From Bacillota bacterium (GTDB lineage Bacteria > Bacillota > Clostridia > Peptostreptococcales > Anaerovoracaceae): a stretch of 56,437 bases of DNA. This document shows positions 30,308-39,509 of the stretch, in pieces; positions within the stretch are counted from its first letter, which is position 1, and each line of letters starts with the position of its first letter. The notes beneath the pieces are model-generated. The model saw only the letters and a program-made list of their open reading frames with translations. It was not told where the DNA came from and did not search any database. The stretch covers positions 1-56,437 of the forward strand of contig JAFQZZ010000021.1 in NCBI GenBank assembly GCA_017405645.1, written 5' to 3'. The position numbers were made by a program, and so were the translations under genes.

Positions 30308-31543
30308 TCACCCGATGGCCCGCCGTACCATGTCCATCATCATCAGCATGGTGTAGTTGCGGATCCAGTTGCGGCTCACGGGCCGTACCCGGACTTCTTT
30401 GCATTCGACCTTTCCGTCAAAGTCCACGCAGATGTATACCAGCCCCACGGGTTTCTCCGGCGTACCGCCGTCGGGCCCCGCGATGCCGGTGACGGAAACG
30501 CATACCCGGCTGCCGGTCTTCTTCTTCAGGCCGGCGGTCATTTCCCGGGCGGTCTCCTCGCTGACGGCGCCGAAGCGCTGAAGGGTCTCTTCCTTCACGC
30601 CCAGTTCTTCCACCTTGGCCCGGTTGCTGTAAGTAACGATGCCCCGCTCAAACACGGAGGAGATGCCCTCCACCCCGATCAGGGTGCTGGCAAACAGCCC
30701 GCCGGTGCAGGACTCGGCGCAGGAAATGGTGATCCCCCGCTCCATCAGTTTCTTCGCCACCACGTCCTTCAGGTCCTCGTCATGGTAGCTGAATATCGTA
30801 TCGCCGAGGATGGCAGTGACCTTCTCCGCCATTTCCTCCACGGCGGCCCTGGCTTCTTCCAGGGTCCCCCGTTTGGAGGTGATCCGCACGCTGCACTCCC
30901 CTTCCTTCGCATAGGTGGCGAGGGTGGGATCGGTCTGCCCGGTGATCAGGTCCTCCAGCATGGTTTCCAGCTGGGATTCCCCGGGTCCGAAGACCCGCAC
31001 CATGTCCGAATAGATCACTTCATTCGTCAGGCTGTGCAGATAGGGTACCACGGAATCCTCGAACATTTTCTGCATTTCCCTGGGCGGTCCCGGCAGGCAC
31101 ACCACGATCTTTCCGTTTTTTTCAAAAACGCAGCCCGGCGCCGTCCCGGCGTCATTGGGCAGGATAAAACCGTCGGAAGCCGGCAGCATCGCCTGCTTGA
31201 TATTGTTTTCCGTCATGGCCCGCCCGGTCTTCACGAAATAGGAGCGGATCTTTTCCAGGGACTCTTCGTGGATCTTCAGCTCCACCCCCATGACTTCCGC
31301 CGCCATTTCCTTGGTCAGGTCGTCCTGGGTGGGTCCCAGGCCTCCGGTGGTGATGACCAGGTCCACCTCCGTCAGGAGCCGCGCCAGCACTTCCTTCACC
31401 CGGCCCGGATTGTCCCCCACTGTTTCGTGGTAGAGCACGTCGATCCCCATCTGATTGAGCTTTTGGGACAGGTAAACGGTATTGGTATTGACGATCTGTC
31501 CGAACAGGATCTCCGTTCCGACACTGAAAACCGCGGACCTCAT
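30308..31543 (-). CDS. cinA: CinA family protein (competence/damage-inducible, NMN deamidase domain)
   Basis: 411 residues: N-terminal MoaB/MogA-like domain (AVFSVGTEILFGQIVNTN, TGGLGPTQDDLTKE) and C-terminal nicotinamide-nucleotide amidohydrolase domain (about 255-411, with SCAESCTGGLFASTL and VTGIAGPDGGTPEKPVGLVY). It cleans up pyridine nucleotides; the N-terminal domain can act as an ADP-ribose pyrophosphatase in some species. Its ATG overlaps the pgsA stop by 4 bases. Confidence 0.95.
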   Translation of the reverse strand: MRSAVFSVGTEILFGQIVNTNTVYLSQKLNQMGIDVLYHETVGDNPGRVKEVLARLLTEVDLVITTGGLGPTQDDLTKEMAAEVMGVELKIHEESLEKIRSYFVKTGRAMTENNIKQAMLPASDGFILPNDAGTAPGCVFEKNGKIVVCLPGPPREMQKMFEDSVVPYLHSLTNEVIYSDMVRVFGPGESQLETMLEDLITGQTDPTLATYAKEGECSVRITSKRGTLEEARAAVEEMAEKVTAILGDTIFSYHDEDLKDVVAKKLMERGITISCAESCTGGLFASTLIGVEGISSVFERGIVTYSNRAKVEELGVKEETLQRFGAVSEETAREMTAGLKKKTGSRVCVSVTGIAGPDGGTPEKPVGLVYICVDFDGKVECKEVRVRPVSRNWIRNYTMLMMMDMVRRAIG

Positions 31544-32076
31544 CCCTTAAACACCTCTTTGTTCTTGATCACATAATCCACTCCGGAGATGATGGTCAGG
31601 ATCACCGCCGCCCATAAAACGATGGTGGCCAGCGGGAACCCGTCCGGTCCGAAGGGCCAGTTGTTGATCAGCAGCAGGATCACCGCCGCCATCTGGGACA
31701 CGGTCTTGATCTTGCCCCACCAGGAAGCCGCGATCACCGTGCCCTGGGCCGCCGCAACAGCTCTCAGGCTTACGATCAGCAGTTCCCGGGCCAGGATGAT
31801 GACCACCATCCAGGCCGGCACGATCCCCAGCTGGATCATGCACAGAAAGGCGGAGAACACCAGTAGTTTGTCCGCCAGCGGATCCATGATCTTCCCGAAA
31901 TTGGTCACCAGATTGTATCTTCTTGCGATCTGCCCGTCCAGGGTATCCGTCACGGAGGCCACGATAAAGATCACCGCGGCGATGTACGAATGCCCCAGAA
32001 GCAGGAACAGCATGAAGAACGGGATCAGAAGGATCCTCAGCATTGTCAGTTTGTTTGGCAGATTCATGTTTTTCAT
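31540..32076 (-). CDS. pgsA: CDP-diacylglycerol-glycerol-3-phosphate 3-phosphatidyltransferase
   Basis: 178 residues with several membrane helices. The CDP-alcohol phosphotransferase signature is DTLDGQIARRYNLVTNFGKIMDPLADK (DGxxAR and the two later Asp), shown here in parts: DTLDGQIARR, GKIMDPLADK. It makes phosphatidylglycerol phosphate, the first committed step to phosphatidylglycerol. It overlaps rimO upstream and cinA downstream by 4 bases each, a typical clostridial order. Confidence 0.94.
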   Translation of the reverse strand: MKNMNLPNKLTMLRILLIPFFMLFLLLGHSYIAAVIFIVASVTDTLDGQIARRYNLVTNFGKIMDPLADKLLVFSAFLCMIQLGIVPAWMVVIILARELLIVSLRAVAAAQGTVIAASWWGKIKTVSQMAAVILLLINNWPFGPDGFPLATIVLWAAVILTIISGVDYVIKNKEVFKG

Positions 32077-33395
32077 CCCAACACCTCCCCTGTCAGGTCA
32101 TAGTCAAAAGCGTCGGTGATCTTCACCCGGACAAAGGTGCCCGGCTCCAGCTTCTTCCTGGAGGAAAAGATCACCGCATTGTCGATCTCGGCGGCATCCT
32201 GCGACGTCCGGCCCAGGTAGCCGTTCTCTTCGTCCGGCCCTTCCTCCACCAGCACTTCGCAGACCTCGCCGATCCGCCTCCGGTTATTCTCCAGCGAAAT
32301 TTCCTGCTGCAGCTGCATCAGGGCATCCCGCCGTCTTTCCTTCACGTCCCGGCGCACCTGGGGCTTCATCTGCCCCGCCGGGGTGTTTTCTTCTTTCGAG
32401 TATGTGAACACGCCCATCCGGTCGAAGCGCATCTCTTCCACGAAATCGTAAAGTTCGTCGAATTCCGCCGCCCTCTCCCCGGGGAAGCCCACGATGATGG
32501 TGGTCCGGATCACGATGCCCGGTACTTCCTTCCGCAGCATCCGGATCACTTTTTGGATCTGGGCTTTCGTGGAGCGGCGGTTCATGGCTTTCAGGATAGT
32601 GTCGCTCCCGTGCTGCACCGGCATGTCGATGTACTTGCAGACCTTCGGGTTGTCCCGGATCTCAGCCGCCAGCCGGGCCGTGATCTTGTCCGGATAGCAG
32701 TACATCAGCCGGATCCACCGCACCCCTTCGATCTCCGCCAGGTCTTGCAGCAGGTCCGGCAGTTCGTAGCCTTCATACAGGTCCCGGCCGTAGTTCGTCA
32801 CGTCCTGGGCGATGAGCACCAGTTCTTCCGCTCCCTGTGCCGCCAGGGCACGGGCTTCTTCCAGGACATTCTCTTTCTCCCGGCTCCGGTAACCGCCCCT
32901 TATCTGGGGGATCACGCAGTAGGTGCAGCAGTTGTTGCAGCCCTCCGCGATCTTCAGGTAAGCCGACGCGTTCTTCACCGCCGCCGTGATGCCCGGGAAC
33001 TCCTCAAAGATCCCGCAGTCGTAGGAAAGTTTCTTCGTTCTTCCTTTCTGCAGGGCTTCCTTGATCAGCTCCGGCAGCCGGCCGTAGTCGTTGACCCCGA
33101 TGATCAGGTCCGCTTCCGGCATCTCCTCAAACAATTCTTCGCTGTAGCGCTGGCCCAGGCATCCGCAGACGCACAGAAGCCTGCAGCAGTCTTCCTTGTA
33201 CCGCGCCATTTCGAAGATGGCGCTGATGGACTCTTCTTTGGCGTCCTGAATAAAGGCGCAGGTGTTCACCAGGATCACCTCCGCCTCTGCCGGGTCCGGG
33301 GTCGGCTCAAATCCGGCCCCTTCCAGCACCCCTTCCGCCATCCGGGAGTCGACCTCGTTTTTCGGACAGCCCAGGGTCTCGATATATACTTTCAT
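32073..33395 (-). CDS. rimO: Ribosomal protein S12 methylthiotransferase RimO
   Basis: 440 residues. Domain order is MTTase (YIETLGCPKNEVDSRMAEG with the first cluster cysteines), radical SAM (EGCNNCCTYCVIPQIRGGYRSR, with its CxxxCxxC) and a C-terminal TRAM domain. The IRGxYRSR version and the CPKNxVDS start distinguish RimO from MiaB. It adds a methylthio group to Asp of ribosomal protein S12. Start directly follows the ftsK stop; its end overlaps pgsA. Confidence 0.95.
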   Translation of the reverse strand: MKVYIETLGCPKNEVDSRMAEGVLEGAGFEPTPDPAEAEVILVNTCAFIQDAKEESISAIFEMARYKEDCCRLLCVCGCLGQRYSEELFEEMPEADLIIGVNDYGRLPELIKEALQKGRTKKLSYDCGIFEEFPGITAAVKNASAYLKIAEGCNNCCTYCVIPQIRGGYRSREKENVLEEARALAAQGAEELVLIAQDVTNYGRDLYEGYELPDLLQDLAEIEGVRWIRLMYCYPDKITARLAAEIRDNPKVCKYIDMPVQHGSDTILKAMNRRSTKAQIQKVIRMLRKEVPGIVIRTTIIVGFPGERAAEFDELYDFVEEMRFDRMGVFTYSKEENTPAGQMKPQVRRDVKERRRDALMQLQQEISLENNRRRIGEVCEVLVEEGPDEENGYLGRTSQDAAEIDNAVIFSSRKKLEPGTFVRVKITDAFDYDLTGEVLG

Positions 33396-36300
33396 TTACA
33401 GATCCTCCGGATCCTTTTCTTCTTCCTCGGTTTCCGTGATTTCTTCCACGGCCCGGTCCATTTCCGCCAGGTCCGCTTCGCCGATCAGCACCGGCCGGGG
33501 CTTGCTGCCTTCCGGCGGGCCCACAACGCCTCTTTCCTCCAGCATATCCATCAGACGGCTGGCCCGGTTGAAACCGATCCGGAACCGCCGCTGCAGCATG
33601 GAAACGGACAAATTGTCGAGGCTGGCCGCCAGTTCAATGGCTTCCATCAGGTATTCGTCGGACTCCCCGTCCATACCCACACCGGAGCTTTCCAGCGTCC
33701 GGTTCAGGTCCTCCGACAATGCCTGCGGGGTCTCCAGCCCCTGGCTCTTCAGGAAATCCGTGATTTTCATGACTTCGTAATCCGTCACGAAGCTGCCCTG
33801 GATCCGGATGGGCTTGGGTTTGTCGATGGGCTTGAAGAGCATGTCGCCCTTGCCCACCAGGGTCTCCGCACCGGGCTGGTCCAGAATGGTCCTGGAATCC
33901 ACCTGGGAGGATACCGCCAGCGCCAGACGGGAGGGGATGTTGGCCTTAATCAGGCCGGTGATGACATCCACCGACGGCCGCTGGGTCGCCACGATGAGGT
34001 GGATCCCCGCCGCCCGGGCCTTCTGGGCCAGGCGCACGATGGAGTCTTCCACCTGTTTCGGCGCCACCATCATCAGGTCTGCCAGCTCGTCGATGATGAT
34101 GACGATCTGGGGCATCTTTTCCAGGTCTTTGCTCTTGGCTGCCTTATCATTGTATCCGTCGATGTTCCGGACGCCCTGCTCGCTGAGGAGCCGGTACCGG
34201 TTTTCCATCTCGTTCACCGCCCAGGACAGGGCCACCGCCGCCTTGGAGGCTTCGTTGACCACCGGCACCAGCAGATGCGGGATGCCGTTGTAGACGCTGA
34301 ATTCCACCACCTTCGGGTCCACCAGGATAAGTTTGACCTCATCCGGGCTCGCTTCGTACAGCAGGCTCAGGATGATGCCGTTGATGCAGATGCTCTTGCC
34401 GGAGCCGGTGGTCCCGGCGATCAGCAGGTGGGGCATGGCCTTCAGGTCCGCCACCACGGGGTTGCCGGAAATGTCGCGGCCCACCGCAAAGGTGATCTTG
34501 GATTTGCTCTTCTTGAATTCGGGGGAATCGATGATCTCCCGCAGGAGCACCGATTTCTTCTTGTCGTTTTCCACTTCGATGCCCACGGCGGCCTTGCCGG
34601 GGATCGGCGCTTCCATCCGGATGCTCTTGGCTCTCAGGTTCAGCGCAATGTCGTTTTCCAGTCCGACGATCTTGGAGACCTTCACGCCGGTGGCCGGCTG
34701 GACTTCAAACCGGGTCACGGAGGGACCCATGTCCACCTTCACCACCTTGGCATTGACGCCGAAGCTCTGGAGGGTCTGCTCCAGCACTTCACCCTGCCGC
34801 AGAGCCACCCGGCTCTCGCTGTCGCTTCTGGCCGGCGCCGGATTCTTCAGCAGATCCAGCGGCGGGAACTGATATTCCTTCACGGGGCTGCCGTCCGTGG
34901 ACGCAGCCACCTCTTCCTTCATCTTTTCGATGCCCTGGGAGAGTTCTCCCTGGTCCATGGATTCCCGGTTCTTGCGGACCAGTTTTTTCTTTTCCTTCTG
35001 GACCGGTTCTTCGGCGCCCAGGTGTTCCATGTCTTCCGGCAGGCCTTTCATAACCACCTGGCCGTCTTCCGTCTCCTGCGCATCCATCTCATGGATGAAT
35101 TCTTCTGTCGACATTTCCTCGAAATCCGGTTCGGGTTCCGGAACGGGTCTCTCACCCGGCTTCGGGGCATCCCCGGCTTTGTATACCAGTGCCGATTCGA
35201 AATGCTCGTCCTCCCCGCTCATCTCCGGCACTACGTCCAGCACCGCGGGCTTGTCGAACATGCCCAGGATCGCCGCCACGGAGAAATCCTCGATCTCTTC
35301 ATGTTCCGGATCCGCTGCGGTAAAGTCGTCCGCCCGGCGAGCTTCTGCTTTCTTCCACCGTCTGCGGGCTTCCCGCTCTTCCACGGAAGGCACCCGGTAG
35401 GCTTCGTCCGCCCCTTCCAGTCCATAGGAGATCCGGCCCATGCGTTCCGCCTCCCTGGAGGCTGCCGCCCGTGCCTTGGCCAGTTCCCTGGCTTCCTCGG
35501 CCTTGCGCCTTTTATGCTCTTCCGGATTCGGCAGATCCGTCGGATCCAGTCCGGTGATATCGTCTTTCTTTTCCGTGAACATTTCCTGCTCATCCTGCTT
35601 GAGGTAATTCAGGATCTTCTCCTTGCCAAAGGGCAGGATGCGTTTTTTCTCTTTCATCTCATGCTCCTGGGACTGCTCATGGTATTCCGCCATGGCTTCC
35701 TCAAAATCCTTGGGATCGATATAGTACTGGCCGTTCTCATCGTGGCCGATCTTTTCCGCCATCTGCTCCGAACGCTGCTCCGCCCGTTTTTCCTTCGTCT
35801 CGGTCACCTTGTCCGCGAACCAGCCCAGCGGCTTGTTCATCACTAGGATCAGGGTGATGACCATGAACAGCACCGTCACGATGTAGGCCCCGGCCTTGCC
35901 GATGAAGCGGGCCAGGAAGTAGGCAACGCTCATGCCGATCAGGCCGCCGCCTTCACCCTGGGCGCCGGCTGCAAAGACGTCTTTCAGCCAGTCGCCGCCG
36001 AAGCGGATATCGGCCAGGTCTCCCAGCTTGCCCACACCGTAGAAGGCCGTGATCAGGATGAACAGCACCGTCAGCAGGATCAGTTTCCGCACCAGGCTGC
36101 CTCTCCCCGCCTTGTTCATGATCAGCAGGATGCTGAAGATCAGGAAGTAGAAGGGAAGCAGATATCCCGGATAACCGAAGAGCCCCAGCACCAGTCCGCT
36201 GATCCCCGTGCCAACGATTCCCGTCCAGGGGGTGAACATGGTCAGGATCAGGAAGGCACTGACGGCGATCAGCACAGAGGCCAGGATCGCCCGGTTCTTC

Positions 36301-36455
36301 TTCTCCTCCCGGCGCATCACGGTGTCCAGCCTTGCCCGGGCCTCCGCCGTCATCTTCTTTGAGCCGGTATTTTTATTTTTGGACCCCGGGGGCCTGCCCC
36401 GGCGTTTCGGTTCCGATGAGGAACCTTTCGTTGTCGTTTTTTTCTGCTGCGGCAT
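33396..36455 (-). CDS. ftsK: DNA translocase FtsK/SpoIIIE
   Basis: 1019 residues. Four to five N-terminal membrane helices (about 55-215) are followed by an unusually long, charged linker (about 220-540, rich in Glu, Lys and Arg). The motor domain has Walker A IAGTTGSGKSICING (about 682-696) and Walker B IIIDELADLMM. A C-terminal gamma winged helix (SVSMLQRRFRIGFNRASRLMDMLEERG) should read KOPS/SRS DNA signs. It pumps chromosome ends through the septum. The linker makes it some 200 residues longer than Bacillus SpoIIIE. First gene after uppP. Confidence 0.96.
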   Translation of the reverse strand: MPQQKKTTTKGSSSEPKRRGRPPGSKNKNTGSKKMTAEARARLDTVMRREEKKNRAILASVLIAVSAFLILTMFTPWTGIVGTGISGLVLGLFGYPGYLLPFYFLIFSILLIMNKAGRGSLVRKLILLTVLFILITAFYGVGKLGDLADIRFGGDWLKDVFAAGAQGEGGGLIGMSVAYFLARFIGKAGAYIVTVLFMVITLILVMNKPLGWFADKVTETKEKRAEQRSEQMAEKIGHDENGQYYIDPKDFEEAMAEYHEQSQEHEMKEKKRILPFGKEKILNYLKQDEQEMFTEKKDDITGLDPTDLPNPEEHKRRKAEEARELAKARAAASREAERMGRISYGLEGADEAYRVPSVEEREARRRWKKAEARRADDFTAADPEHEEIEDFSVAAILGMFDKPAVLDVVPEMSGEDEHFESALVYKAGDAPKPGERPVPEPEPDFEEMSTEEFIHEMDAQETEDGQVVMKGLPEDMEHLGAEEPVQKEKKKLVRKNRESMDQGELSQGIEKMKEEVAASTDGSPVKEYQFPPLDLLKNPAPARSDSESRVALRQGEVLEQTLQSFGVNAKVVKVDMGPSVTRFEVQPATGVKVSKIVGLENDIALNLRAKSIRMEAPIPGKAAVGIEVENDKKKSVLLREIIDSPEFKKSKSKITFAVGRDISGNPVVADLKAMPHLLIAGTTGSGKSICINGIILSLLYEASPDEVKLILVDPKVVEFSVYNGIPHLLVPVVNEASKAAVALSWAVNEMENRYRLLSEQGVRNIDGYNDKAAKSKDLEKMPQIVIIIDELADLMMVAPKQVEDSIVRLAQKARAAGIHLIVATQRPSVDVITGLIKANIPSRLALAVSSQVDSRTILDQPGAETLVGKGDMLFKPIDKPKPIRIQGSFVTDYEVMKITDFLKSQGLETPQALSEDLNRTLESSGVGMDGESDEYLMEAIELAASLDNLSVSMLQRRFRIGFNRASRLMDMLEERGVVGPPEGSKPRPVLIGEADLAEMDRAVEEITETEEEEKDPEDL

Positions 36456-36470
36456 AACTGCCTCCTTTTA

Positions 36471-37310
36471 CTACAGGATGCCGATCGCGGCCAGAATGAT
36501 TACCAGCGCGCCGACAGCCCATGTATAGAATGAAAAGATCACTAATGATTTTTTCGTTACGATATTGATCATCCATTTAATGGCGATGACCCCTGCCACA
36601 AAGGATATGACTACCCCCAGGATCAATGCAACCATGGAGACCCCGGCCATGCCCTGGCCCATAGCATGCTTCAGTTCCAGAAGGCCCGAAGCCGCGATCG
36701 GCGGGATGGACATCAGGAAAGCGAACTTCACCGCCAGCGGCCGGTTGATTTTACATAAGAGTCCGCCCACCAGCGTGGCGCCGGAACGGGAGATCCCCGG
36801 CGCGATGGCCACGGACTGGCAAAGGCCGACGATGAATGCGTCCCGAAAGCGCATCCCGTACACGGTCTTTTTCCCATGTCCCAGTTTTTCCGCGATATAC
36901 AGGCAGGTCCCGGTGATCAGCAGTCCGCAGCCCACGAAGATCATCTTCGTGAACAGGGATTCGATCACGTCCGACAGCAGGAATCCGATGATCCCCGTCG
37001 GAATGGCGGAGATGATAATCATCAGCCCCAAACGTCTTGTGGGATTCTTGTTGATCTGCAGGCTCTTCGTTTCCTTCAGGTCCTTCAGGGCCCCGAAGAA
37101 CTCCTTGATGAGATCCACGATGTCACGCCAGTACATCACGAAGACCGACGCCAGCGTGCCCATGTGGAGCATCGCCGCAAAGAACAGGACGTTGTTTTCG
37201 TCCACGTTCAGAATATTCTCAAAGATCGCCAGGTGCCCGGAGCTGCTCACCGGCAGAAACTCCGTCAGACCCTGGATCAGACCCAGTATGATTGCCGAAA
37301 AAGTATTCAA
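36471..37310 (-). CDS. uppP: Undecaprenyl-diphosphatase UppP (BacA)
   Basis: 279 residues, an integral membrane enzyme with about eight helices. Signature motifs are LIQGLTEFLPVSSSGHLAI (about 11-29) and PGISRSGATLVGGLL. It recycles undecaprenyl diphosphate for wall synthesis. Translation most likely starts at TTG 37310, since AGGAGG lies 8 bases upstream; the upstream in-frame TTG at 37331 would overlap that site. It heads the uppP-ftsK-rimO-pgsA-cinA-GNAT operon. Confidence 0.95.
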   Translation of the reverse strand: MNTFSAIILGLIQGLTEFLPVSSSGHLAIFENILNVDENNVLFFAAMLHMGTLASVFVMYWRDIVDLIKEFFGALKDLKETKSLQINKNPTRRLGLMIIISAIPTGIIGFLLSDVIESLFTKMIFVGCGLLITGTCLYIAEKLGHGKKTVYGMRFRDAFIVGLCQSVAIAPGISRSGATLVGGLLCKINRPLAVKFAFLMSIPPIAASGLLELKHAMGQGMAGVSMVALILGVVISFVAGVIAIKWMINIVTKKSLVIFSFYTWAVGALVIILAAIGIL

Positions 37311-37351
37311 TCTTGTTTCCTCCTGTCCCAATCAAAAAATTTCGCCATAAT

Positions 37352-37360
37352 ATTATACCA
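37352..37360 (-). promoter_or_regulatory. Extended -10 promoter of the uppP operon
   Basis: TGGTATAAT on the minus strand (TGn plus consensus -10). No good -35 is present, because the upstream position is taken by the hslO terminator. Confidence 0.65.
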
Positions 37361-37370
37361 CAAAACAAAG

Positions 37371-37397
37371 AAAAGAGCGAACTTTATCCGCTCTTTT
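37371..37397 (-). terminator. Terminator of hslO
   Basis: A 9-bp stem AAAAGAGCG/CGCTCTTTT (37371-37379 with 37389-37397) followed by CTTTGTTTTG on the minus strand. Confidence 0.75.
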
Positions 37398-37433
37398 CCT
37401 CGTTATTTTATGATTTTTTTGTGAAATGTCCCA

Positions 37434-38330
37434 TCAGATCTGCACCAGCAGCTTCTCCAGTTCCTCTTTGGTGAAACGGTAATGGGACCGGCAGAAATGG
37501 CAGACCAGTTCCGCTTCCCCGTCCTCGTCGATGATCTCCTTCAGATCCTTTTTCCCGATGCTGATCAGAGCCCGCTCCATCCGTTCCCGGGAGCAATCGC
37601 ACTTCAGTTCCGGGTGGGTCTTCGTCTCGATCTTCATGGGGATCCCGCCGAAGATCTTTTTGTGCAGGTCGTAAATGTCTTCACTCTCTTCCATCAGCGC
37701 CGTCAGGGACTTCAGCTTGCCAATCTTCGCCTCCAGTTCCCGGAGCACGTCCTCCGCCGGATCCGGCAATACCTGCACGATCAGCCCGCCGGCTTCCTTT
37801 ACGGAGTAATCCACGTCCACCAGCACGCCCAGGGCCACCGCCGTGGACTGCTGTTCCGATGCGGAAAAGTATTTCGTCACATCCTCCGCGATCTCCCCGG
37901 AAACCAAGGGACACTGCCCCACATAGGGGTCGCCCATACCCATGTCCCGGACCACGGTGATGAAACCGTCGGTTCCCACGGCGCCGCCCACGTTCAGCTT
38001 GCCCTTTTCATTCAGGGGCAGGTCCACCGTGGGGTTCGTCATGTAGGCCTTCACATTGCCGGAGCCGGTGGCCACCGCGGTGATTTTTCCCGCCGGGCCG
38101 CCGCCGCTGATGGTCAGGGTCAGCCGGTCGCTGTCATCCTGCTGCATCATCCCCATCAGGGAGGCCGCCGCTGCCGTCCTTCCCAGGACCGCCGTGGCCG
38201 TGGGGGTGGAATCATTGATCTGCCGGAGTTCTTCCACCATCTTCGTCAGGTCCCCCAGGAACACCCGGAATGTCCCGGAAGAATCCATGGACCGCAGGAC
38301 CGTATTTTCTTCTCTATGTTTTTCATTCAT
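37434..38330 (-). CDS. hslO: Redox-regulated chaperone Hsp33
   Basis: 298 residues. The conserved core VLGRTAAAASLMGMM and GNVKAYMTNP is followed by the C-terminal zinc switch with four cysteines (KCDCSRERM and VCHFCRSHY, about residues 241-276). Oxidation releases zinc and turns on chaperone activity, protecting proteins from bleach and peroxide. Divergent from asd, with its own TTGACA promoter. Confidence 0.96.
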   Translation of the reverse strand: MNEKHREENTVLRSMDSSGTFRVFLGDLTKMVEELRQINDSTPTATAVLGRTAAAASLMGMMQQDDSDRLTLTISGGGPAGKITAVATGSGNVKAYMTNPTVDLPLNEKGKLNVGGAVGTDGFITVVRDMGMGDPYVGQCPLVSGEIAEDVTKYFSASEQQSTAVALGVLVDVDYSVKEAGGLIVQVLPDPAEDVLRELEAKIGKLKSLTALMEESEDIYDLHKKIFGGIPMKIETKTHPELKCDCSRERMERALISIGKKDLKEIIDEDGEAELVCHFCRSHYRFTKEELEKLLVQI

Positions 38331-38366
38331 GGCTCAAAACCTCATTCCTTTCGTCAATACAGATAT

Positions 38367-38396
38367 ATTTTATGATTATTTCCGCAGTTCTGTCAA
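38367..38396 (-). promoter_or_regulatory. hslO promoter
   Basis: TTGACA (38391-38396), 18-base spacer, TAAAAT (38367-38372) on the minus strand. Confidence 0.72.
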
Positions 38397-38413
38397 TTAA
38401 TTTCCCTGAAATG

Positions 38414-38442
38414 TTGAAATCTTTTCCCGTATCCGATATAAT
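38414..38442 (+). promoter_or_regulatory. Promoter of the asd-dapA-dapB operon
   Basis: TTGAAA (38414-38419), 17 bases, TATAAT (38437-38442). The leader to the ATG at 38482 is only about 35 bases, so a lysine riboswitch is excluded here. Confidence 0.85.
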
Positions 38443-38481
38443 TTATTAGTTATGTTTAACAAGACAGGAGAGTGAAAGAAA

Positions 38482-39480
38482 ATGAAAAAACCAAACCTTG
38501 CCATCGTCGGCGCGACCGGCCTGGTGGGCAGCACGTTTCTGGAGGTCCTGGAGGAACTGGATTTCCCCTTTGACAATCTCTATTTAATGGCATCCGCCAA
38601 ATCCGCCGGTAAAGTCATTCATTTCAAGGGAAAAGACTATGTGGTGGAAGAACTGAACGAGCATTCCTTTGACAAGGACATCGACATCGCCCTGTTCTCC
38701 GCCGGCGGCGACACCAGCAAAAAATACGCGCCCATCGCAGCGGCCCACGGCGTCACCGTCGTGGACAACAGCAGCGCCTGGAGAATGGATCCGGAAGTGC
38801 CCCTGGTGGTGCCGGAAGTCAACCCCCAGGACATCGCCTGGAACAAGGGCATCATCGCCAACCCGAACTGCTCCACCATCCAGGCCATGGTTCCGCTGAA
38901 ACCGCTGCATGACAAATACAAAATCAAGCGGGTGGTCTACACCACTTTCCAGGCGGTTTCCGGAAGCGGCCTAAAGGGTATCGAAGACCTGAAGCAGGGG
39001 CTGGAAGGCAACGACCGCTGCGTGGCCTATCCCCATCCAATCGCCGGCAACTGCCTGCCCCACATCGACGTGTTCACGGAAAACGGGTACACGAAAGAAG
39101 AGATGAAGATGGTCAACGAGACCAAGAAGATCCTGGGGGACGACAGCATCCAGGTCACGGCCACCACGGTCCGGGTACCGGTGTTCTCCTGCCACAGCGA
39201 GTCCATCAACCTGGAATTCGAAAAGCCCTATGAGCTGGAAGACGTAAAGGAGATCCTGTCCAAAGCCCCGGGACTTCACCTGGTGGACGACCCGGAAAAC
39301 AACGAGTATCCCCTGGCCCGGGACGTGGCCGGGAAAAACGACGTATATGTCGGCCGTGTCCGCAGGGACTTCAGCGCCGAGAACGCCCTGAACATCTGGG
39401 TCGTGGCGGACAACATCCGCAAAGGCGCCGCCACCAATACGGTACAGATCGCTCAGCTGCTGCTGAACGAGGAAAAATAA
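38482..39480 (+). CDS. asd: Aspartate-semialdehyde dehydrogenase
   Basis: 332 residues. NADP-binding VGATGLVGSTFLEVL (about 9-23), catalytic Cys in ANPNCSTIQ (about 130) and His in RVPVFSCHSESINLEF. Converts aspartyl phosphate to the semialdehyde shared by lysine, methionine and threonine synthesis. First gene of asd-dapA-dapB, so mainly serving diaminopimelate and wall supply. GGAGAG precedes the ATG. Confidence 0.96.
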   Translation: MKKPNLAIVGATGLVGSTFLEVLEELDFPFDNLYLMASAKSAGKVIHFKGKDYVVEELNEHSFDKDIDIALFSAGGDTSKKYAPIAAAHGVTVVDNSSAWRMDPEVPLVVPEVNPQDIAWNKGIIANPNCSTIQAMVPLKPLHDKYKIKRVVYTTFQAVSGSGLKGIEDLKQGLEGNDRCVAYPHPIAGNCLPHIDVFTENGYTKEEMKMVNETKKILGDDSIQVTATTVRVPVFSCHSESINLEFEKPYELEDVKEILSKAPGLHLVDDPENNEYPLARDVAGKNDVYVGRVRRDFSAENALNIWVVADNIRKGAATNTVQIAQLLLNEEK

Positions 39481-39509
39481 ATCACTTGTAAACAAATGGA
39501 GGAAATCAA

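Noticed and set aside
32043..35846. A 1267-codon open frame on the plus strand opposite rimO and ftsK
   Set aside because: It is the antisense shadow of two certain genes in GC-rich DNA. It is His/Arg/Gln-rich with no domain, and no ribosome site or promoter fits.
38443..38481. Possible lysine riboswitch before asd-dapA-dapB
   Set aside because: The leader is only about 35 bases, far too short for an L-box.
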